5,544 bases of DNA from Actinomycetes bacterium (lineage in GTDB: Bacteria; Actinomycetota; Acidimicrobiia; Acidimicrobiales; RAAP-2): assembly GCA_021799915.1 (NCBI GenBank), contig JAJYZN010000179.1, positions 1 to 5,544 on the forward strand. Direction: 5' to 3'. The position numbers and the translations under genes are program-made. Positions 5,366-5,544 of the stretch are shown here, one piece after another. Below the pieces are notes generated by a model that ran no database searches, was not told the DNA's origin, and saw only the letters and a program-made list of their open reading frames with translations. Within the stretch, counting starts at the first letter, position 1, and each line of letters opens with the position of its first letter.

Positions 5366-5544
5366 GGGCAGCCCGCCAGGGGCCGAGGTCGAGACCCGGA
5401 TAGCGTTCCGCAGTCGCGTCGAGCAACTCCTCGGACCAGATCGGGTGGCCGGGGGGCGGGAAGCCGAAAAGCTCCAGGTCTCTCACGCTCGAGCCCTCGA
5501 CAAACGCGGTCCACTCGTCGGAGGTGGAGACCGATTGCTGGGTG
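5355..5544 (-). CDS. C-terminal 62 residues of an unidentified protein, 5' end outside window
   Basis: The minus-strand frame enters from the right edge and is open for 62 codons to a TGA at 5355-5357; its start lies beyond the window. The translation looks like genuine protein: DEWTAFVEG, then SSVRDLELFGFPPPGHPIW, then WSEELLDATAERYPGLDLGP and a short basic end. Third positions are almost all G or C, and aromatic and Gly-Pro motifs are well formed. The FGFPPPGHPIW and RYPGLDL blocks remind me of C-terminal tails of phytanoyl-CoA-dioxygenase-like (2-oxoglutarate oxygenase) proteins of actinobacteria, but this is recall rather than a tested match, and no catalytic residues are in view. Convergent with DedA, with the 17-bp repeats between. 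The competing frame at 5305-5514 is Arg/Pro-rich and runs into the repeats, so it was not chosen. Confidence 0.72.
   Translation of the reverse strand, partial: TQQSVSTSDEWTAFVEGSSVRDLELFGFPPPGHPIWSEELLDATAERYPGLDLGPWRAAQRT

Noticed and set aside
5305..5514. A 69-codon minus-strand ORF ending in the 17-bp repeats.
   Set aside because: The translation is Arg/Pro-rich and reads through repeats whose period is not a multiple of three; another minus frame over the same bases gives a much more protein-like sequence.

Overview
The window is high-GC DNA (G+C high by eye, with G or C at most third codon positions), densely packed with genes. It reads as chromosomal DNA of an actinobacterium. The support is the GC-rich codon use, GTG starts, short or absent leaders, and the content: a TetR regulator, a FadD-type acyl-CoA ligase, a PaaK-like ligase, an SRPBCC protein and DedA. 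Genus cannot be read from it; a soil or aquatic lineage such as Acidimicrobiia is only a guess. No rRNA, tRNA, insertion sequence, integrase, phage gene or CRISPR array is visible.

Left part (1-4032). The left edge cuts into a TetR-family regulator on +, whose first helices lie outside. Its end overlaps by 13 bp the end of a convergent minus-strand AMP-forming acyl-CoA ligase (554-2122). From a 58-bp divergent intergenic region, the ligase is read leftward. A + strand pair is read rightward: an SRPBCC/START-fold protein (2181-2654), then, 16 bp on, a PaaK-like adenylate-forming ligase (2671-4032). The divergent region holds a -10-like hexamer close to the ligase GTG and an imperfect dyad that could be a regulator site. 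Two different carboxylate-CoA ligases, a hydrophobic-ligand-fold protein and a TetR regulator suggest a small acid-activation module (lipid, steroid or aromatic acid catabolism). No substrate can be named.

Middle and right part (4033-5544). A short convergent gap with a possible hairpin leads to a small uncharacterised minus-strand protein (4076-4354), probably translated from a leaderless GTG. Divergent from it is a DedA-family membrane protein (4447-5268) with a good ribosome binding site and an unusually long polar C-terminal tail. Directly after its stop lie 4.7 copies of a 17-bp tandem repeat. A minus-strand gene then runs off the right edge; only its last 62 codons (5355-5544) are visible. 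It has no start codon inside the window, so a start-to-stop ORF search would miss it.

I did not find a convincing new defence, mobile or RNA system. The points most worth a second look are the two-ligase/SRPBCC divergent module with its dyad, the 17-bp repeat array, the repeated pattern of a -10 element placed for leaderless translation, and a small duplication that may have split an ancestral ATGA overlap.
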